Source: Bryobacteraceae bacterium (GTDB lineage: Bacteria > Acidobacteriota > Terriglobia > Bryobacterales > Bryobacteraceae). From it: DNA of 64,000 nucleotides. Shown here piece after piece: positions 47,997 through 56,709 of this stretch (the stretch's first letter is position 1; the number at the start of each line of letters is the position of its first letter). Under the pieces are notes generated by a model. That model was not told where the DNA came from. It saw only the letters and a list, made by a program, of their open reading frames with translations, and made no database searches. Made by a program: the position numbers and the translations under genes. The DNA is taken from contig JAICJH010000015.1 of assembly GCA_025928545.1 (NCBI GenBank), forward strand, positions 50,142 to 114,141, read 5' to 3'.

Positions 47997-49034
47997 ATGC
48001 CAGGGTCCATGTCTGGAAGTGCAAAAGGTTTTTTCAATCGATACAGGGACCTAGGCGCACGCAAGTTTTGGTTGATGGCTATCGTTGCGGCGATCGGCGG
48101 GATCGCATCCGCGTGGCTCCTTCCAATCGGCATCGCGAGGGTTAGTCCCCGCGACGGATCTTACCAGGAGCGAACGATTGAATCGCCCGACAGCTCCGAT
48201 GGCAAGCCTGCCCCCTGCGTACCAGCGAGCTTTGCAAAAAATCTAAGCGCCGCCGTCAGGCTGCCGATCGGGATGCGCTTCAATGAGACCAAGCGGGTGA
48301 CGCTCAGAATTGCATTGGCCCGTGAGTTTCGACTCAGTTGCGGGTCCGACAATGTTCCCGAAGATCAACGTGTTTTGAAAGCGCACGCGGCACTGCAGTC
48401 GCCCGGATTCGACATCTCCCCTTCACCCGAAAACATCTCTCTCGGTGGTGCGGATCAACTCGAATGGACCTGGCTGATTCGTCCTAAGTCGGCAGGGGCT
48501 CAGGATATTCGGCTGGTTACAGAAGGCGAAAATGGATTGAGTTTCAATCTTCAAAAGATCTTACCGCCTGCCGACTGGGTCGATCAGAGCCCCCATCAGA
48601 TTGTGGCGAGCATCGAAGTATTGACTGAACTCGGCCTGACCGGACGCCAGGATGCGGTTCTTAAGGCTCTCGGCGCCTTTTTGGGAATCCTCGGGGTGGT
48701 CTTCGGATATCCATTTCTTGCTTTAAAGGGGCGGAATTCGGGGGAAGAGCGTGGTGACAAGTCTACTACCAGATCGGCCAGGGAGGTGGCGCAAAAAGTC
48801 AAAGCACTTTCGCCTACCCAGTGGACCCTGCTTCAGGCGGTTGAGGCGATGGACGGACAGGGTATGCACCACATCCTGGCCGCCTGTGCCCCTGGCATTG
48901 GGCCGTCGGATTCTTTTCACCGTCTGAAGAGCCTCCAGGATGATGAATTGATAACGATGGACAAGGGGAATGTCTGGCTTTCAGAGCTGGTCAAGCGGTC
49001 TCTTGGTCATCGGAAGCTTAAGAACTGGCGTTAA
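47997..49034 (+). CDS. Unknown membrane protein with periplasmic domain and cytoplasmic tail
   Basis: 345 residues; ATG at 47997 has GGAA 9 bases upstream, and ATG 48009 is an alternative. A membrane segment at about 23-46 (FWLMAIVAAIGGIASAWLLP) is followed by a periplasmic domain of about 180 residues with two cysteines (APCVPAS and LSCGSDN), a second membrane segment at about 226-244 (LGAFLGILGVVFGYPFLAL), and a cytoplasmic tail of about 95 residues. The tail, with LSPTQWTLLQAVEAMDGQG and a segment FHRLKSLQDDELITMDKGNVWLS broken here only in description, has helix-helix-hairpin order like a winged helix. I recognise no family. It stands between the helicase and a two-component pair and may be a membrane-bound sensor. 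Confidence 0.7.
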   Translation: MPGSMSGSAKGFFNRYRDLGARKFWLMAIVAAIGGIASAWLLPIGIARVSPRDGSYQERTIESPDSSDGKPAPCVPASFAKNLSAAVRLPIGMRFNETKRVTLRIALAREFRLSCGSDNVPEDQRVLKAHAALQSPGFDISPSPENISLGGADQLEWTWLIRPKSAGAQDIRLVTEGENGLSFNLQKILPPADWVDQSPHQIVASIEVLTELGLTGRQDAVLKALGAFLGILGVVFGYPFLALKGRNSGEERGDKSTTRSAREVAQKVKALSPTQWTLLQAVEAMDGQGMHHILAACAPGIGPSDSFHRLKSLQDDELITMDKGNVWLSELVKRSLGHRKLKNWR

Positions 49035-49075
49035 CTCCGAGACGGAGGACCACGAATCGCTTACGATGATGGTCA

Positions 49076-49744
49076 GTGCGAATTCTGGTTGTCGAAGATG
49101 AAAAAAGGATGGCGGGCCTGCTGAAACGCGGCCTGACCGAAGAGGGTCATCAGGTCTTTGTCGCGCACGACGGCAAAGAAGGCTACGAAATGGCCCGGTC
49201 GGCGGAATTCGACGTGATCGTTCTGGATGTGATGCTGCCGGGTATGGACGGCCTTTCCATCGCGCGACATCTGCGCGAGGCTCAAAACCGGACGCCGGTG
49301 CTCATGCTGACAGCCAGGGACACAGCAGCCAGCGTGGTTGCGGGATTAGACGCCGGCGCGGACGACTACCTGACGAAGCCCTTCTCGTTCGATATATTTC
49401 TCGCCCGTGTTCGCGCGGTCAGTCGGCGCGGCGCCATTCCCCGGCCAGTCTTACTCCAGGTAGCCGATCTCCGGCTTGACCCTTCCACACGGCGAGTCAC
49501 ACGCGGCGAGCAGCCGGTCAGTCTCACTCCGCGCGAATTCAGTCTTCTCGAACTGCTCATGCGAAATCACGGGCGGGTCATTACCCGCGACACGATTCTC
49601 GAATCGGTCTGGGGCTTCGACAGCGATGTCGCAGGCAATACCATTGAGGCTTTTGTCCGTTTACTCCGCCTGAAGGTGGATACGAGCGAGCCCAAACTGA
49701 TTCATACCGTGCGCGGGGTAGGTTATGCGATGCGGGAGTCGTAG
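49076..49744 (+). CDS. OmpR/PhoB-family response regulator
   Basis: 222 residues from GTG at 49076; nearby ATGs at 49066 and 49069 are out of frame. The receiver domain (1-120) has the acidic pair in VVEDEKR, phospho-acceptor Asp in VLDVMLPGMDG at about 51, the Thr in MLTARD and Lys in LTKPFSF. The C-terminal winged helix (about 125-222) has LTPREFSLLELLMRNHGRVI and the usual ending RGVGYAM. It binds DNA as a phosphorylated dimer. Its TAG abuts the GTG of the kinase gene, so the pair is co-translated. The pattern is like CusR/MprA-type regulators; the signal is unknown. Confidence 0.93.
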   Translation: MRILVVEDEKRMAGLLKRGLTEEGHQVFVAHDGKEGYEMARSAEFDVIVLDVMLPGMDGLSIARHLREAQNRTPVLMLTARDTAASVVAGLDAGADDYLTKPFSFDIFLARVRAVSRRGAIPRPVLLQVADLRLDPSTRRVTRGEQPVSLTPREFSLLELLMRNHGRVITRDTILESVWGFDSDVAGNTIEAFVRLLRLKVDTSEPKLIHTVRGVGYAMRES

Positions 49745-51103
49745 GTGAAGATCAATACGCGCTCAGTTCGCTTCCGTCTGACCGTGTGGTACGCGCTGAT
49801 TCTGAGCGCCGCGCTTTGCGTCTTCAGCCTCCTGATATTCGGATTGATGGAGCAGCGGCTGATGGGCGATATCCGGCGGGGCCTCGATGAGGAGGCGGCG
49901 CGCTTTGAAGAATTTGTTCAAAGGGAGGTTCAGATCCCGGATGTGAACCTCACCGATGAAATCGAAGAATTCTGCCATGCCCTGCCATCGTCCAGTTATC
50001 TGAATTTGAGGCCGACGGCGGGGGGCGCGCCGTTCCACCATCCGGCTGCGGTCGTCCCGCCGCACGTTCATTACGCGACGCTGACTCGCGCGATCTCGAT
50101 TCAGAATCGGCCATATATGCTCGAAATCGGAGCTTCCCGCGCCGAGATGCACAGAGCTCTGGAATTACTGCAGGCGCTGCTGATGAGTCTGGTACCGGTG
50201 GTAATCGCGATTTCCTGTCTTGGTGGCGCCTGGCTGAGCCGCAGAGCGCTCAGGCCCGTGGACGAGATTACATCGGCGGCACGCGCGATCGGAATCGAAA
50301 ACCTGGCATACCGGCTGCCCGCGCCGGGGACAGGCGATGAACTTGAACGTTTGACGGAAACATGGAATGCGACCCTGGCGCGACTGGAAGCGGCGGTTGC
50401 GGTGCTGTGGAGTTTTGCCGGCGATGCATCGCATGAGCTTCGGACGCCGGTTGCGGTGATCCGCACCAGCGCGGAACTGGCGTTGCGCCGGGACCGGGAC
50501 CCGGAGGCGTATCGCGATTCGCTGCGGGAAATTGCGGCCGAGTCGGAGCGTATGACGGAGTTAGTGGAGGACCTGCTTTTTCTGGCGCGGCGCGATTCGC
50601 GTGACGCCGGGATGCCGATGGGCCCTCTCGATCTGCGCGATGTACTGAATGAGACCGCCCGCGAATTGCATGGTCTGGCGGAGGCTCGCGATATTCGGAT
50701 TCGGGTTTTGCCTGGGGTGGAGGATGCAACGATCGCCGGGAATCCGGCCGCGCTGCGGAGATTATTTCTCGCTCTCTTCGACAATGCGCTCAAATATTCG
50801 GCGGACGGTAGCGAAGTGACGGCTTCGGTTGTTTCGAAAGACGGCCGGCTGGTGGCCATCGTAGAGGATGAGGGGATTGGCATTTCCGCAGAGGACATCC
50901 CTCACATCTTCCAGCGGTTTTATCGCGCCGATAAGGCACGGTCGGACGGTGGACATGGACTGGGATTGTCGCTCGCACAAAGTATCGCCGCGGCGCATGA
51001 CGCGGTGATTGAGGTGGAGAGCGAACCAGGCAAAGGCTCTGTATTTCAGGTGAGTTTCGTACACAGGGCAGCGATTGAGCTGGCTGCCGGGTCCCTGAGA
51101 TAG
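49745..51103 (+). CDS. Sensor histidine kinase (partner of the OmpR-type regulator)
   Basis: 452 residues starting with GTG immediately after the regulator stop. A membrane helix at about 12-34, an extracytoplasmic domain of about 110 residues with only one Cys, a second helix (about 140-162), HAMP linker, HisKA with ASHELRTPVAVI (phospho-His), then the catalytic domain: N box LFLALFDNALKYS, G1 VEDEGIGIS, F box IFQRFYRAD, G2 GGHGLGLSLAQ. All needed motifs are intact, so autokinase and phosphotransfer to the 49076-49744 product are expected. It resembles CusS-like kinases in layout. The TIGR03435 gene follows by 42 bases and may belong to the same transcript. Confidence 0.92.
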   Translation: MKINTRSVRFRLTVWYALILSAALCVFSLLIFGLMEQRLMGDIRRGLDEEAARFEEFVQREVQIPDVNLTDEIEEFCHALPSSSYLNLRPTAGGAPFHHPAAVVPPHVHYATLTRAISIQNRPYMLEIGASRAEMHRALELLQALLMSLVPVVIAISCLGGAWLSRRALRPVDEITSAARAIGIENLAYRLPAPGTGDELERLTETWNATLARLEAAVAVLWSFAGDASHELRTPVAVIRTSAELALRRDRDPEAYRDSLREIAAESERMTELVEDLLFLARRDSRDAGMPMGPLDLRDVLNETARELHGLAEARDIRIRVLPGVEDATIAGNPAALRRLFLALFDNALKYSADGSEVTASVVSKDGRLVAIVEDEGIGISAEDIPHIFQRFYRADKARSDGGHGLGLSLAQSIAAAHDAVIEVESEPGKGSVFQVSFVHRAAIELAAGSLR

Positions 51104-51145
51104 ATTCGGGCGCTAACGCCGGAAGCAGTCGTTCGTACAAACAGC

Positions 51146-51934
51146 ATGGTTCGTTCCACCGCTGTCCTCGTATTTTCCGCAGCCTTCCTTTTCGCACAAG
51201 CCGGCCATAGATTTGAAGTCGCGTCCATACGGCCAGCCGATCCTGATGCCAAAGGCAGTTCCGTCATGACCGACAAGGTGGGCGGGCTCAATGCCACGAA
51301 CATGCCCGTGCGGGCGCTCATCACGATGGCTTACGGGATTCGCGATTTCCAGTTATCGGGCGGTCCGGGGTGGATTGGGACGGAGCGTTATGACATCATC
51401 GCGAAACCGGAGCGGAATCCGGACGCGGCGGAACCGCCCGCTGATACGTCGACAATGACCGACGACCAAATAAAGGCACGCGATGCGCAATGGAAGGAGC
51501 GGGCTCAGGCGCTGCTGGCGGAGCGATTCGGCCTTGCTGTCCACAAAGAAATGAAGGAACAGCCGATCTATGTATTAACCGTGGCGAAGAATGGTCCGAA
51601 ACTGACGCTGATAGAGTCGCCTGGGGCTCGCAGGGGCATCACATCCAACCGGGGCCGCATTCAGGGCTATGCCACTACTATGGAAATGCTGGCGCTGAAC
51701 CTGGCAAGCACGGTTGGAAAGCCCGTCATAGACAAGACGGGGCTGAACGGTAGGTACGATTGGGTGCTTCAGTTCGCGCCCGATGAAGTGGCGGCAGGTT
51801 CACAGAACGCTGAGAATCCCGGACCCACTCTCTTTACTGCTCTTCAGGAGCAAGTGGGGCTGAAGCTGGACGCGACTAAAGGGCCGGTAGAGAACGTCGT
51901 GATCGATCATATCGACCGGCCCTCGCCAAACTAA
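51146..51934 (+). CDS. TIGR03435 family exported protein
   Basis: 262 residues with a signal peptide ([19 protein letters not shown]) followed at once by [12 protein letters not shown], the hallmark opening of the soil-associated TIGR03435 family. Later family elements include [43 protein letters not shown] and, near the end, [15 protein letters not shown]. Biochemical function is unknown. Paralogues are abundant in Solibacter-type genomes, which supports the taxonomic call. Its last four bases overlap the convergent ndk gene. Linkage to the upstream two-component pair hints at regulation by it, but no promoter evidence is clear. Confidence 0.9.
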   Translation: MVRSTAVLVFSAAFLFAQAGHRFEVASIRPADPDAKGSSVMTDKVGGLNATNMPVRALITMAYGIRDFQLSGGPGWIGTERYDIIAKPERNPDAAEPPADTSTMTDDQIKARDAQWKERAQALLAERFGLAVHKEMKEQPIYVLTVAKNGPKLTLIESPGARRGITSNRGRIQGYATTMEMLALNLASTVGKPVIDKTGLNGRYDWVLQFAPDEVAAGSQNAENPGPTLFTALQEQVGLKLDATKGPVENVVIDHIDRPSPN

Positions 51935-52350
51935 ATCTGATTTAATTCCTGGGTGGTGAAGAAGTACTTCAACTCTTCCGCGGCCGTCTCCGGCGCGTCG
52001 GAACCGTGAATCGAATTGCGCTCGATGCTTTCCGCATAGAGTTTACGGATAGTGCCGGCGTCGGCGTTGGCAGGGTTCGTGGCACCCATGACTTCGCGCA
52101 GTTTTTTCACCGCGTCTTCGCGCTGGAGGGCCATCACGATAACCGGACCTTCGGTCATGAACGTGACGAGGCTGTTGAAGAAGGGCCTTTCGCGATGCAC
52201 AGCGTAAAAGCCTTCCGCCTGAGACTTGCTGAGCTTCAGCATTCGGAGGGCGGCGATGCGAAAGCCGGCCGCTTCGAGATGAGCGAGGATCTTGCCTGCA
52301 TTACCAAGCTTCACCGCGTCGGGTTTGATGATGGAAAATGTCGTTTGCAT
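51931..52350 (-). CDS. ndk: Nucleoside diphosphate kinase
   Basis: 139 residues, the usual length. ATG at 52350 was chosen because [13 protein letters not shown] is the typical N-terminus. The catalytic His lies in [11 protein letters not shown], with the nearby [14 protein letters not shown] nucleotide-binding segment intact. It transfers gamma-phosphate among NTPs and NDPs in the cytoplasm. It begins two bases after the sucD stop, so sucC-sucD-ndk form one operon. That pairing makes sense because succinyl-CoA synthetase yields ATP or GTP that Ndk can redistribute, and physical association of the two has been reported in other bacteria. Confidence 0.95.
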   Translation of the reverse strand: MQTTFSIIKPDAVKLGNAGKILAHLEAAGFRIAALRMLKLSKSQAEGFYAVHRERPFFNSLVTFMTEGPVIVMALQREDAVKKLREVMGATNPANADAGTIRKLYAESIERNSIHGSDAPETAAEELKYFFTTQELNQI

Positions 52351-52352
52351 GT

Positions 52353-53225
52353 TTATCGATTCATTAATTTCTGAACGTTTTCGCCAATCTGGGCGGGCGA
52401 AGAGCATACTGTAATGCCCGCTGCCTTCATGGCTTTGATCTTGTCAACGGCAGCGCCGGAGCCGCCCGAAATGATCGCGCCCGCGTGGCCCATGCGGCGT
52501 CCGGGAGGCGCGGTCTGACCGGCGATGAAGCCGACCACGGGTTTCTTCACGTGCGAAGCAATATAAGCGGCAGCCGTTTCTTCGGCATTGCCGCCGATTT
52601 CGCCGATCATGACGATCGCGTGCGTGTCGGGGTCGGCGTTGAACATCTGGATGGCATCGAGGAACGTGGTTCCGATGATGGGATCGCCGCCGATACCGAT
52701 GCAGGTGGACTGACCGATACCGAGTTTCGTCAACTGGCCGACCGCTTCATAGGTCAGGGTGCCGGAGCGTGAAACAACGCCGACGTTCCCCTGCAGGTGG
52801 ATGTGTCCGGGCATGATCCCGATCTTGCACTTGCCCGGCGAAATAACACCGGGGCAATTGGGACCAATGAGGCGCGAATCCGTTCCCTTGAGGAACGACC
52901 AGGCTTTCACCATGTCGACCACCGGAATGCCTTCGGTTATGCAGACAATCAGCGGAATGCCCGCATCGGCCGCTTCCATAATTCCATCGGCTGCGAACGG
53001 CGGCGGCACAAAGATGACGGTCGCATTGGCGCCGGTTTCCTTCACAGCCTGACTGACGGTGTTGAAGACCGGCCGGTCCAGATGCTTCTGGCCGCCTTTA
53101 CCAGGGGTCACACCACCGACGACGTTGGTGCCGTATGCAATGGCCTGCTCCGCGTGGAACGTGCCTTCTTTGCCGGTGAAGCCCTGAACGAGGAGACGGG
53201 TGTCTCTGTTAACGAGTACGCTCAT
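52353..53225 (-). CDS. sucD: Succinyl-CoA synthetase (ligase) alpha subunit
   Basis: 290 residues, full family length. CoA-binding N-terminal domain with [11 protein letters not shown] and [30 protein letters not shown] in the middle; phospho-His active site in RRMGHAGAI near residue 246. It forms the alpha-beta enzyme with SucC, converting succinyl-CoA, NDP and phosphate to succinate and NTP in the citric acid cycle. Its ATG overlaps the sucC stop by four bases, as expected for subunits made in equal amounts. Confidence 0.96.
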   Translation of the reverse strand: MSVLVNRDTRLLVQGFTGKEGTFHAEQAIAYGTNVVGGVTPGKGGQKHLDRPVFNTVSQAVKETGANATVIFVPPPFAADGIMEAADAGIPLIVCITEGIPVVDMVKAWSFLKGTDSRLIGPNCPGVISPGKCKIGIMPGHIHLQGNVGVVSRSGTLTYEAVGQLTKLGIGQSTCIGIGGDPIIGTTFLDAIQMFNADPDTHAIVMIGEIGGNAEETAAAYIASHVKKPVVGFIAGQTAPPGRRMGHAGAIISGGSGAAVDKIKAMKAAGITVCSSPAQIGENVQKLMNR

Positions 53226-54388
53226 CGCGCACCTCCTGCCAGCGCCACTACTTTGTCGGCAGCGTCCTTCATACCATCGGCAATCGTAAAGTTGAAGCCG
53301 GAATCGAGGAGGATCTTAATGCCCTGCTCCACGTTGGTACCTTCCATCCTAATCACAATGGGAACCTTGATTCCCAGATCGCGGGCCGCAGCCACAACTC
53401 CGGTGGCCAGCATGTCGCAGCGAAGAATTCCGCCGAAGATATTGATCAATACAGCCTTGACGTTGTCGTCTGAGAGCAGGATCCGGAACGCGTTCTTCAC
53501 CTGTTCCGCGTTCGCGCCACCGCCCACATCGAGAAAGTTCGCCGCGCTGCCGCCGGCGTACTGGATGATGTCCATGGTGCCCATGGCGAGGCCCGCGCCA
53601 TTCACCATGCAGCCTACGTTGCCATCGAGCTTAATGTAGTTGAGGCCAAACTTCGAGGCTTCCACTTCGAGCGGTTCCTCTTCGTTCAGATCGCGGAGTT
53701 CGGCGAGTTCCTTGTGACGGAAAAGAGCGTTGTCGTCGAAGTTGATCTTGGCGTCGAGCGCGTAAACCTTGTTGTCTTTAGTGACGATGAACGGGTTGAT
53801 TTCGGCGAGCGATGCGTCCATTTCGAGGCAGGCTTTCGCGAGAGCAATCATCGCTGCCGCGGCGCCGTTGACGGCCACAGCCGGCACGCCGATTCCGAAG
53901 GCCAGCTTGCGGGCCTGATAGGGTTGCAGGCCAATACCGGGGTCGATCACTTCCTTCAGAATCGCTTCCGGAGTTTTTGCGGCGACCTCTTCGATATCCA
54001 TGCCGCCGGCAGCCGAGGCCATGAAAATGATTTTGCCCGTGGCGCGGTCGAGCACGATTCCGAGGTAGAGTTCTTTATCGATGGGCAGAGTTTCTTCGAC
54101 GAGAAGGCGCTGCACCAGGCGGCCTTCCGGCCCGGTCTGGTGAGTGACGAGCGTCATGCCCAGAATCCTTTCGGCAATGACGAGCGCGTCCGCCTCGTCC
54201 TTTGCGACTTTCACGCCGCCGCCTTTGCCGCGACCCCCGGCATGGATTTGCGCTTTGACTACGACGCTGCCGCCGAGTTTCTTCGCGACCGCTCCGGCTT
54301 CGGCAACGGTATACGCTACCTCCCCGCGGGGCACGGGGACTTTGTATTTGGCCAGAATCGACTTGGCCTGGTACTCGTGAATTTTCAT
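53222..54388 (-). CDS. sucC: Succinyl-CoA synthetase (ligase) beta subunit
   Basis: 388 residues with an ATP-grasp domain ([20 protein letters not shown] at the start, [16 protein letters not shown] in the nucleotide site) and the C-terminal ligase domain ([23 protein letters not shown]). It binds NDP/NTP and supplies the beta half of the citric-acid-cycle enzyme. First gene of sucC-sucD-ndk; divergent from trpD, with 77 bases between starts that must hold both promoters. Nothing unusual in length or motifs. Confidence 0.96.
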   Translation of the reverse strand: MKIHEYQAKSILAKYKVPVPRGEVAYTVAEAGAVAKKLGGSVVVKAQIHAGGRGKGGGVKVAKDEADALVIAERILGMTLVTHQTGPEGRLVQRLLVEETLPIDKELYLGIVLDRATGKIIFMASAAGGMDIEEVAAKTPEAILKEVIDPGIGLQPYQARKLAFGIGVPAVAVNGAAAAMIALAKACLEMDASLAEINPFIVTKDNKVYALDAKINFDDNALFRHKELAELRDLNEEEPLEVEASKFGLNYIKLDGNVGCMVNGAGLAMGTMDIIQYAGGSAANFLDVGGGANAEQVKNAFRILLSDDNVKAVLINIFGGILRCDMLATGVVAAARDLGIKVPIVIRMEGTNVEQGIKILLDSGFNFTIADGMKDAADKVVALAGGAR

Positions 54389-54465
54389 CTGGATTATGCT
54401 GGAACTTGAAGGAATGTGGCTCGCGCCGTCATTCCCGCTCAGTTATCAGAAGCTACAACTTTAAC

Positions 54466-55479
54466 ATGACGCTCGATTTGCTCCACGCCGTTACCGCTGG
54501 CCATTCCCTTACCGAAGATGAAGCCGAAAGCGCTATGCGCTCCCTGCTGGGCGGCGAATCGACCCCGGTTCTGACGGCCGCCTTTCTCACCGCGCTGCGA
54601 ATGAAAGGCGAAACCGTGGACGAGTTAACCGGCTTCGCGCGGGGGATGCGGGCCGTCTCAGTTCCGCTGCCGATTGATGCTGCCGTGAGGCCTTTGCTCG
54701 ATACCTGTGGTACGGGTGGCGGCGGCAAGGGGACCTTCAATATCTCTACTTTGACGGCCATCGTGGTTGCTGGCGCAGGCATGAATGTTGCGAAGCACGG
54801 TAATCGGTCTATATCGAGCATTTGCGGCAGCGCGGATTTGCTGGAAGCGCTGGGCGTTCGGACTAATGTGACACCGGAAGTGGCGGCGGCCGCAATCCGG
54901 GACGCTGGAATTGGCTTCCTTTTTGCGCCTGCCTTCCATACGGCGATGAAGCATGTGCAGCCGGTGCGGCTGGAACTGAAGATGCGCACTGCGTTTAATT
55001 ATCTGGGCCCTTTATCCAACCCGGCTCGCGCGGAAGTCCAGGTGACAGGGACATGGTCGGAAGATGCGGCTGAGAAAATCGCGGGAGCGCTGGCGCGGCT
55101 TGGTCTGGAGCGCGGTTACGTGGTTCACGCGTCGGATGGTTTGGGTGAACTCACTGTGACAGGACCGGCTCTGGTATTCGACGTCCGGCGCGGCACGGTT
55201 ATGCGGATGACGCTGACGCCGGAAGATTTCGGCATCGCGCGGCATCCGTTCGAATCGCTGCTGGGCGGAGACGCCGCGCGGAACCGTGCGATCGCGGAAG
55301 CAATCCTGGCGGGTGAAGCTGGTGCTCCGCGGGACATCGTTTTAATGAACAGCTCATTGGCGCTCGTGGCGTCCGGGAAGGCTGCCGACTGGAAGTCCGG
55401 CGTGGCCCTGGCTGCCGAATCAATTGATTCCGGCGCGGCGACGGCGAAACTTGCAGCCTTGCGCAGGGCGATGGCGTGA
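54466..55479 (+). CDS. trpD: Anthranilate phosphoribosyltransferase
   Basis: 337 residues from ATG at 54466 (MTLDLLHAVTAGHSLTEDEA is the usual N-terminus; an upstream in-frame ATG at 54406 adds 20 unlikely residues). It joins anthranilate to PRPP in tryptophan synthesis. KHGNRS, GSADLLEALG and FNYLGPLSNPA are typical. Two acidic positions differ from the forms I know: GTGGDG is GTGGGG here, and DGLDE is DGLGE, so two Asp normally involved with Mg-PRPP are Gly. No other trp gene is adjacent. The overall fold match is strong; whether activity is normal or the role has shifted cannot be told from sequence. Its TGA overlaps the GTG of the next gene. Confidence 0.9.
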   Translation: MTLDLLHAVTAGHSLTEDEAESAMRSLLGGESTPVLTAAFLTALRMKGETVDELTGFARGMRAVSVPLPIDAAVRPLLDTCGTGGGGKGTFNISTLTAIVVAGAGMNVAKHGNRSISSICGSADLLEALGVRTNVTPEVAAAAIRDAGIGFLFAPAFHTAMKHVQPVRLELKMRTAFNYLGPLSNPARAEVQVTGTWSEDAAEKIAGALARLGLERGYVVHASDGLGELTVTGPALVFDVRRGTVMRMTLTPEDFGIARHPFESLLGGDAARNRAIAEAILAGEAGAPRDIVLMNSSLALVASGKAADWKSGVALAAESIDSGAATAKLAALRRAMA

Positions 55480-56690
55480 GGAATGGGACCTTACTTTGCG
55501 CGGCATTCGCCGCAGTGATGCTCTGCGGCTGCGCGCAGGAGACGGAACGCGCGGCCTCAATCGGCGATGCATATATTGGCCCGGCGACGCTCAATATCCG
55601 CAAAGATATCGACACCAAATCCGGCACTGCGACCGTGGCGCATCATGGCGATCACGTTGAGATTCTCGCCCAGCGAAGACTTTGGTACAAAGTCAGGACA
55701 GATAAGGGCGTTGAGGGCTGGACGGATGACCGGCAGTTGCTCGATTCCGCGCAAATGGCCCGTCTGCGCAAGCTCGCAGAAGAAACCGCGGGGCTGCCTT
55801 CCCAGGGCAAGGCAACGACATACGACATTCTGAACGTGCATACGGAACCGAATCGCAATTCGCCCAGCTTTGTTCAGGTCAAGGAAAAGGAAGTCTTCGA
55901 CGTCATCACGCACCGCATTGTGCCACGTGCCGCGAAGCAGCCGAAGCGGCAACTGACTCGTGCCATACCGAAGTCGACCGGACGCCCGAAAAAAGCGGCA
56001 AAGAAGAATGCCTCGGATGTGCCGCCTCCTCCGCCTCCGGCCGCGCCCGCGCCGCCGACGGACTGGATTGCGCTTTCGAAAGAACGGGGAGTAGAGGCGG
56101 ACACCGATACACCGCCGGTGGCGCAAGACGACTGGACTCTGATCCGTACCGCGGGAGGCCAAAGCGGCTGGGTGTTGACCAGCCGCGTTTACATGTCCAT
56201 ACCGGACGAAGTGGCGCAGTATGCGGAAGGCCATCGCATCACGTCTTATTTTTCCATCGGGAAGATCAACGACGATGGGGCGCAGAAGGACATCTGGCTG
56301 TGGACTACGGCGGAATCGCTGGGGCAGGATTTCGATTTCGACAGTTATCGTGTTTTTACCTGGAGCCAGAAACGCCATCGTTACGAAACGGCCTACATCC
56401 AGCGGCGCGAACGAGGCTATCTGCCGGTGATCGCGAAAGAGGGTGAGTTTTCAGTCTGCGTGGAAGATAAGTCCGGAGCGCGAGTCAGAAAACAGTACAC
56501 GCTGACGGGCAACACGGTGCGACCAGCCGGAGTGAAACCGTGCGAGGTGCGTGCCGAAGCGGAGGCCGCTACCGGGGCGACAAGTGAAGATAAACCAATC
56601 GCGCTGCATCCGCCAGCGAAGGCGACGCGAAGCTATGTGGATGAGGTTCGCATGAGAGTGAAAAGGCTGTTTGCAAAGAAGACGAAGTAG
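55476..56690 (+). CDS. Probable lipoprotein with two SH3-like domains
   Basis: 404 residues from GTG at 55476, in GTGA overlap with trpD. The signal peptide ends in MLCGCAQE, a plausible lipobox with Cys at about 19. A first bacterial SH3-like domain (about 30-90) has LNIRKDIDTKSG and WYKVRTDKGVEGWTDD. A second (about 115-260) is interrupted by a Lys/Pro-rich linker, including PPPPPPAAPAPP, and closes with GGQSGWVLTSRVYMSIP. The C-terminal ~130 residues (YFSIGKINDDGAQKDIWLW onward) have no family I recognise. SH3 domains of this type bind cell-wall peptides. Co-expression with trpD looks like chance packing rather than shared function. Confidence 0.8.
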   Translation: MRNGTLLCAAFAAVMLCGCAQETERAASIGDAYIGPATLNIRKDIDTKSGTATVAHHGDHVEILAQRRLWYKVRTDKGVEGWTDDRQLLDSAQMARLRKLAEETAGLPSQGKATTYDILNVHTEPNRNSPSFVQVKEKEVFDVITHRIVPRAAKQPKRQLTRAIPKSTGRPKKAAKKNASDVPPPPPPAAPAPPTDWIALSKERGVEADTDTPPVAQDDWTLIRTAGGQSGWVLTSRVYMSIPDEVAQYAEGHRITSYFSIGKINDDGAQKDIWLWTTAESLGQDFDFDSYRVFTWSQKRHRYETAYIQRRERGYLPVIAKEGEFSVCVEDKSGARVRKQYTLTGNTVRPAGVKPCEVRAEAEAATGATSEDKPIALHPPAKATRSYVDEVRMRVKRLFAKKTK

Positions 56691-56709
56691 CCGAAGGGCG
56701 TGCAGCGAA

